DNA of 64,000 nucleotides from Amaranthus tricolor (taxonomy: Eukaryota; Streptophyta; Magnoliopsida; Caryophyllales; Amaranthaceae): the NCBI RefSeq assembly GCF_026212465.1, contig NC_080060.1, positions 15,272,641 to 15,336,640 on the forward strand, read 5' to 3'. Positions 62,001 through 64,000 of this stretch are shown here, in pieces; positions within the stretch are counted from its first letter, which is position 1, and each line of letters begins with the position of its first letter. The notes beneath the pieces were generated by a model. It was given only the letters and a program-made list of their open reading frames with translations. It had not been told where the DNA came from and did no database searches. The position numbers were made by a program, and so were the translations under genes.

Positions 62001-63465
62001 TATGAACCGCCGCCGCCGAATCATATGAAGAAGAACAATTACCATTCCCCTTCCCCTTATTCTTTCCCTTCTCCAGCCAAAACTTCTTAATGTGACCCTT
62101 CTTTTTAACAATTGTAACACACAATGTTCTTATGCCTAGTCTTAAACTTAGATCATGGAGCTTGCTCTTCAACAACAATCGATTGGTCACCGACTTCGTC
62201 ATATACAAGCACTCTAGCTTCAACCATAGCCCCAACATTGTCTCCTCTTTGGCCACCTCTCTAAGCACCTCATTAGATAGACTTAATTGTATCAATGTTA
62301 GAGCCTTCATGTCTATCTCTTCAATTCTTGTAGAGACATAGTCAAAGACTTCTTTGATCTTCCCGACATTGCTTTCTCCAATCCATTTTGCACCAAGATG
62401 GCACTCATTTTGAGTTTCCACAATCCAAAATTCACATTCCTATCAAACTTTTCTATTTTTAATCTTGTCGCACTCAGGGCTATCAAGAACCACACCAAGA
62501 ACTTCTATGAATTCCCAAATCAATAAACCCTAACCCTCCCAATGAAATACAACACAAGCTCTGATGCCAGTTTTTTAGAGTTTGATTCAAAAGAACAATG
62601 AAAGAACTCAACAAAGATTGAAAATAGAAAAGGCAAAACAAGATAACAACACACAATTTGGTGGTGGGGAAAATCCTAATATCAATGTGATATTCGACTA
62701 TAAAACCCCACCTTTGAACAATTGAATGAATATTATTGATTTAGAGTTTAATGATTACAAAGCATAATTCAAGTTCTATAAGAAGAATCCCCCTTAGAAA
62801 GCTTCTGAGATGAATGAAGAAAATCCCCAAAACCTCTCACTAAAATCCTAAGATTTGAATGTGACACTCTACTTAATTCCCAATTTCTATAGATCAATTT
62901 AATCTTACATCATATGTACAAGAGATATACAATAGCCTTATATAGGCTTTGGAACAAAAGAGAAACATAAAAGAATACAATTGAACTGATTAACAACCCT
63001 AATTTTAAAATAGAATGTTTGACAATTTTGCTCGATCTGGCCGAGCGACTTAAGTGAGGTCGAGTGCCGGTCGAGTGAGAGATCAAAATGAGATCAATTT
63101 CTTCTGATCTCTTGCTTGACCAGGTTGAGCAGCAAGGCAAGGGCAAGCTTGGGTCCACTGTTTTGCTTCAACCTTCAAATCATCCATATACCAACGCAAA
63201 CATCCAAACCTCATATATCTTCATATTCACATATGGGATACATAACAAATCCGTTTCTCATTTCTCTTGGTAGAGTTTTGTTGCTCAATTTGTAATGATA
63301 GTAATTGGTTAAATTTGGCGGAATAACCCTGCTCTTTGTTCCTGGACATATTAGGTAGCGGACTCATGGGAATCTTTGGATGGTTGGCTTGATGCAATTC
63401 GTTTAGTTTACACGATTTTTGCTCGAGGTAAAAGTGATGTTCTGGCTGGTGTAATCACTGGATGA
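43644..63465 (+). CDS. HLB1: HLB1-like TPR protein, 14 coding exons, 504 aa
   Basis: Exons: 43644-43987, 53595-53705, 53880-53949, 54108-54221, 54471-54554, 55130-55180, 55351-55380, 55539-55601, 55703-55768, 55938-56066, 56455-56490, 57135-57254, 57772-57957, 63355-63465. All introns are GT-AG, phases agree and no internal stop occurs. Exon 1 holds an acidic Ser-rich N-terminus and [15 protein letters not shown]-like helices fill about residues 150-350 ([48 protein letters not shown]). The conserved C-terminal region has [27 protein letters not shown] and [20 protein letters not shown]. The best match from memory is Arabidopsis HLB1 (At5g41950), a trans-Golgi/early-endosome protein linking trafficking and actin. 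The gene looks functional despite very large introns. Confidence 0.92.
44559..44583 (+). repeat. G25 homopolymer in intron 1
   Basis: Twenty-five consecutive G after CATCGGGA; able to form G-quadruplex structures and prone to sequencing or assembly error. Confidence 0.92.
44662..44890 (+). repeat. Tandem duplication, 137-bp period
   Basis: The ~88-bp segment beginning ATTGGGCCTGCAGATGGTCG at 44662 recurs at 44799 with few changes (through GATGTAAAGGTCT). It is separated by a GT/G-rich spacer. Confidence 0.88.
45160..50472 (+). pseudogene. Chromovirus gag-pol, multiply broken
   Basis: Gag core: [20 protein letters not shown] and [11 protein letters not shown], near 45300-45640. Zinc knuckle-like [14 protein letters not shown] lies near 45921. 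Protease retains LIDSG near 46163. RT is at 47600-48245 with [13 protein letters not shown] and FFDDILIYS. RNase H is at 48460-48830 ([28 protein letters not shown]). Integrase zinc finger and core are at 49130-49640 ([19 protein letters not shown]). A chromodomain-like [18 protein letters not shown] lies near 50295. Breaks include a foreign insertion before RT, a frameshift near 48250, in-frame stops at 48829 and 49030, and a frameshift near 49640 just before the catalytic Glu region. Confidence 0.92.
46535..47430 (+). mobile_element. LTR-bearing insertion between protease and RT of the intronic gypsy element
   Basis: The pol frame leaves retroelement sequence after [11 protein letters not shown] (about 46525) and returns near [15 protein letters not shown] (about 47488). 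Between them lie a spacer and LTR-like DNA: TATA-like CTCTATATAAAGGG near 47083 and an R/U5-like region. A 34-bp direct repeat AATCTTGAGTAGTGCAAGAT... occurs at about 47192 and 47226. This organisation resembles the 3' end of the gypsy remnant at 1613-2590. Exact ends and TSD are unresolved. Confidence 0.5.
51290..51610 (+). repeat. Possible old solo LTR in HLB1 intron 1
   Basis: A TATA-like ACTATAAAAAGG near 51387 is followed by a leader-like stretch. The segment ...GAAGGATTCAC...TTGTCGCTAGTTGG is duplicated in diverged form at about 51490 and 51575. No TSD was identified. Confidence 0.3.
52828..53320 (+). repeat. Four-copy tandem array, ~122-bp unit
   Basis: Units begin near 52828, 52950, 53073 and 53195. 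Each contains TTATGGAGTTATTTTA-like sequence, CACATTTGGTGC, AGATAAAAGGTTGTG, AGAACAAATACCTTGG and CATGGTGCCCCATTCTC in the same order. Copies differ by scattered substitutions. Confidence 0.9.
53595..57957 (+). CDS. HLB1: HLB1 exons 2-13 (TPR and C-terminal region)
   Basis: These twelve closely spaced exons encode residues ~115-468. They have standard plant introns of 75-650 bp. Reading across every junction is continuous, e.g. [20 protein letters not shown] and [23 protein letters not shown]. Unlike the terminal introns, the introns here hold no recognisable transposon. Confidence 0.93.
57973..58665 (-). repeat. 3' LTR of the copia element
   Basis: Repeats 62573-63247 with substitutions and small indels. 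Contains GGTCGAGC repeats near 58440-58520. Confidence 0.9.
58795..62498 (-). pseudogene. Ty1/copia gag-pol, multiply broken
   Basis: Read on the minus strand. Gag is at 62498-62130 ([39 protein letters not shown]) with a degenerate zinc knuckle ([10 protein letters not shown]). Protease is near 61920 with DLGCSRH in place of the family D-S-G. Then come GAG-pre-integrase ([20 protein letters not shown]) and integrase ([33 protein letters not shown]), interrupted by a stop near 61264. RT remains include [11 protein letters not shown] near 59790, where the catalytic YVDD Asp residues are lost. The RNase H end ([24 protein letters not shown]) is at 59019-58795. An A37 run at 59043-59079 splits RNase H. 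Confidence 0.93.
59043..59079 (+). repeat. A37 homopolymer within the copia RNase H region
   Basis: Thirty-seven consecutive A on + (T on the coding strand) separate the two halves of the RNase H domain. Confidence 0.92.
62558..62569 (-). other. Copia primer binding site
   Basis: On the minus strand the sequence is TGGCATCAGAGC, one base different from the TGGTATCAGAGC site complementary to initiator methionine tRNA. It lies a few bases inside the right-hand (5') LTR and confirms the minus orientation. Confidence 0.88.
62573..63247 (-). repeat. 5' LTR of the copia element
   Basis: Pairs with 57973-58665; shares the GGTCGAG cluster and the CATCCAAACCTCATAT block. Confidence 0.9.
63355..63465 (+). 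CDS. HLB1: HLB1 exon 14 (C-terminus)
   Basis: Acceptor ttaggt: intron ends ATTAG, then GTAGCGGACTCATGG. It encodes [20 protein letters not shown] and the terminal [12 protein letters not shown], ending at TGA 63463-63465. Phase 0 with exon 13, which lies 5.4 kb upstream because of the copia insertion. Confidence 0.93.
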   Translation, partial: VADSWESLDGWLDAIRLVYTIFARGKSDVLAGVITG

Positions 63466-64000
63466 TTATTCTATGTCCAATGTATCGATTGTAGTATTGT
63501 GGTACATTTTCTTTTCCCCATTAATTGGGTTTACAGCTTTTGTGTAGTATAGCTTTTGTTTAATCACATAAATTAATGTATATTGTGGAGAATTTTTAAG
63601 AAAATCAATTTTATTTATGTGGCAACGGGCTGCTATATTTCTCCAAGTTAATGTTTCTGATGTAGCCGGTTGGCGGAATTTCAGTTACATTTCTAAATTG
63701 AGGCTATAAAAAAAATACGATTTGCTTCTCACATTTTTCATGTATGTTTCCATTTTTCTAATATGTTTTTTTGCTTAAAAATTAATTTTTGTTCTTTTTG
63801 GTTCCTTTGCTAGAAACTATATGGCTTTAGCATCTCGTTTGATTATCAATATTAAATGGTAAGAATGGTAATTAAAGTTAGTGTAACTTTGATTTAAAAT
63901 CTTTTGACAAGTTTAATAATAATGTTTGTTCTACTTCATTCATCTTATTTTTATATGAAATTCATTATAATTCCTTATCATTTGGATGTGAACAAACTTT
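63466..64000 (+). other. HLB1 3' UTR and downstream DNA
   Basis: AT-rich DNA with T-rich and A-rich stretches suitable for plant 3' end formation; no further gene seen to the window end. Confidence 0.5.

Larger units (their letters stand above)
57973..63247 (-). mobile_element. Ty1/copia retrotransposon in HLB1 intron 13, antisense
   Basis: Direct repeats 57973-58665 and about 62573-63247 are LTRs of roughly 690 and 675 bp. They share TAGAGTTTGATTC at one end and CATAACA at the other, i.e. TGTTATG starts on the minus strand. A PBS lies next to the right LTR. Flanks CATCC and AATCC form an imperfect 5-bp TSD. LTRs have diverged visibly and all coding regions are broken, so the insertion is not recent. 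It starts 15 bp after the exon 13 donor and fills all but about 120 bp of the intron. Confidence 0.93.

Overview
The window is plant nuclear DNA, almost certainly from a eudicot. It is AT-rich and gene-poor, has GT-AG introns, and is packed with nested transposable elements of typical plant lineages: Ty3/gypsy, Ty1/copia, LINE, MULE, hAT and Stowaway. I recognise one host gene: a 14-exon gene on the + strand for a TPR protein matching Arabidopsis HLB1 (HYPERSENSITIVE TO LATRUNCULIN B 1). Its coding exons run from 43644 to 63465 and join in frame to a 504-residue product. The species cannot be fixed from sequence alone; Caryophyllales is only a weak guess.

Layout. 1-2590: internally deleted Ty3/gypsy pol and 3' end. 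2600-7086: AT-rich DNA with a SINE-like A/B-box pair and LTR-like relics. 7102-8318: 5'-truncated L1-type LINE (- strand) with a 15-bp target-site duplication (TSD). 8334-10230: LTR-like leader DNA. 10231-15308: MULE with ~200-bp terminal inverted repeats, a decayed MURA transposase and an antisense GRF zinc-finger gene. 16166-16437: Stowaway MITE. 16569-23488: structurally complete LTR element (665/663-bp LTRs, TSD ATCAC) encoding only gag and protease; its 3-kb 3' non-coding region holds 14 copies of a GTCGATAAGTCGGAC motif and three tRNA-like A/B-box modules. 24700-25332: antisense solo LTR of the same family (TSD ATATG). 25592-28282: long (AT)n tracts, a gypsy LTR-like relic and an RNase H fragment.

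28645-43503 is best read as one composite MULE of 14.9 kb (10-bp TSD TATAATTTCT). It carries a plant-mobile-domain (PMD) gene on + and a FAR1-type transposase with an OTU cysteine-protease domain on -. Both ends contain tandem hairpins. Inside its PMD gene sits an autonomous-type hAT element (30933-38677, 8-bp TSD CTCACATG). The hAT transposase gene is itself split by about 3.5 kb of foreign DNA, which contains a GC-rich hAT-type MITE (33095-33999, TSD TTCCCCTT).

The composite MULE ends 140 bp upstream of the HLB1 start codon, so it lies in the HLB1 promoter or 5' leader. HLB1 intron 1 (9.6 kb) contains a chromodomain Ty3/gypsy element with another LTR-bearing insertion inside it, plus a 122-bp tandem array. 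Intron 13 is almost entirely an antisense Ty1/copia element inserted 15 bp after the 5' splice site. The HLB1 coding exons nevertheless show no stop, frameshift or bad splice dinucleotide. Element coding regions, by contrast, are broken by stops, many of which can be explained by single G:C to A:T transitions, as expected of methylated, silenced transposons.
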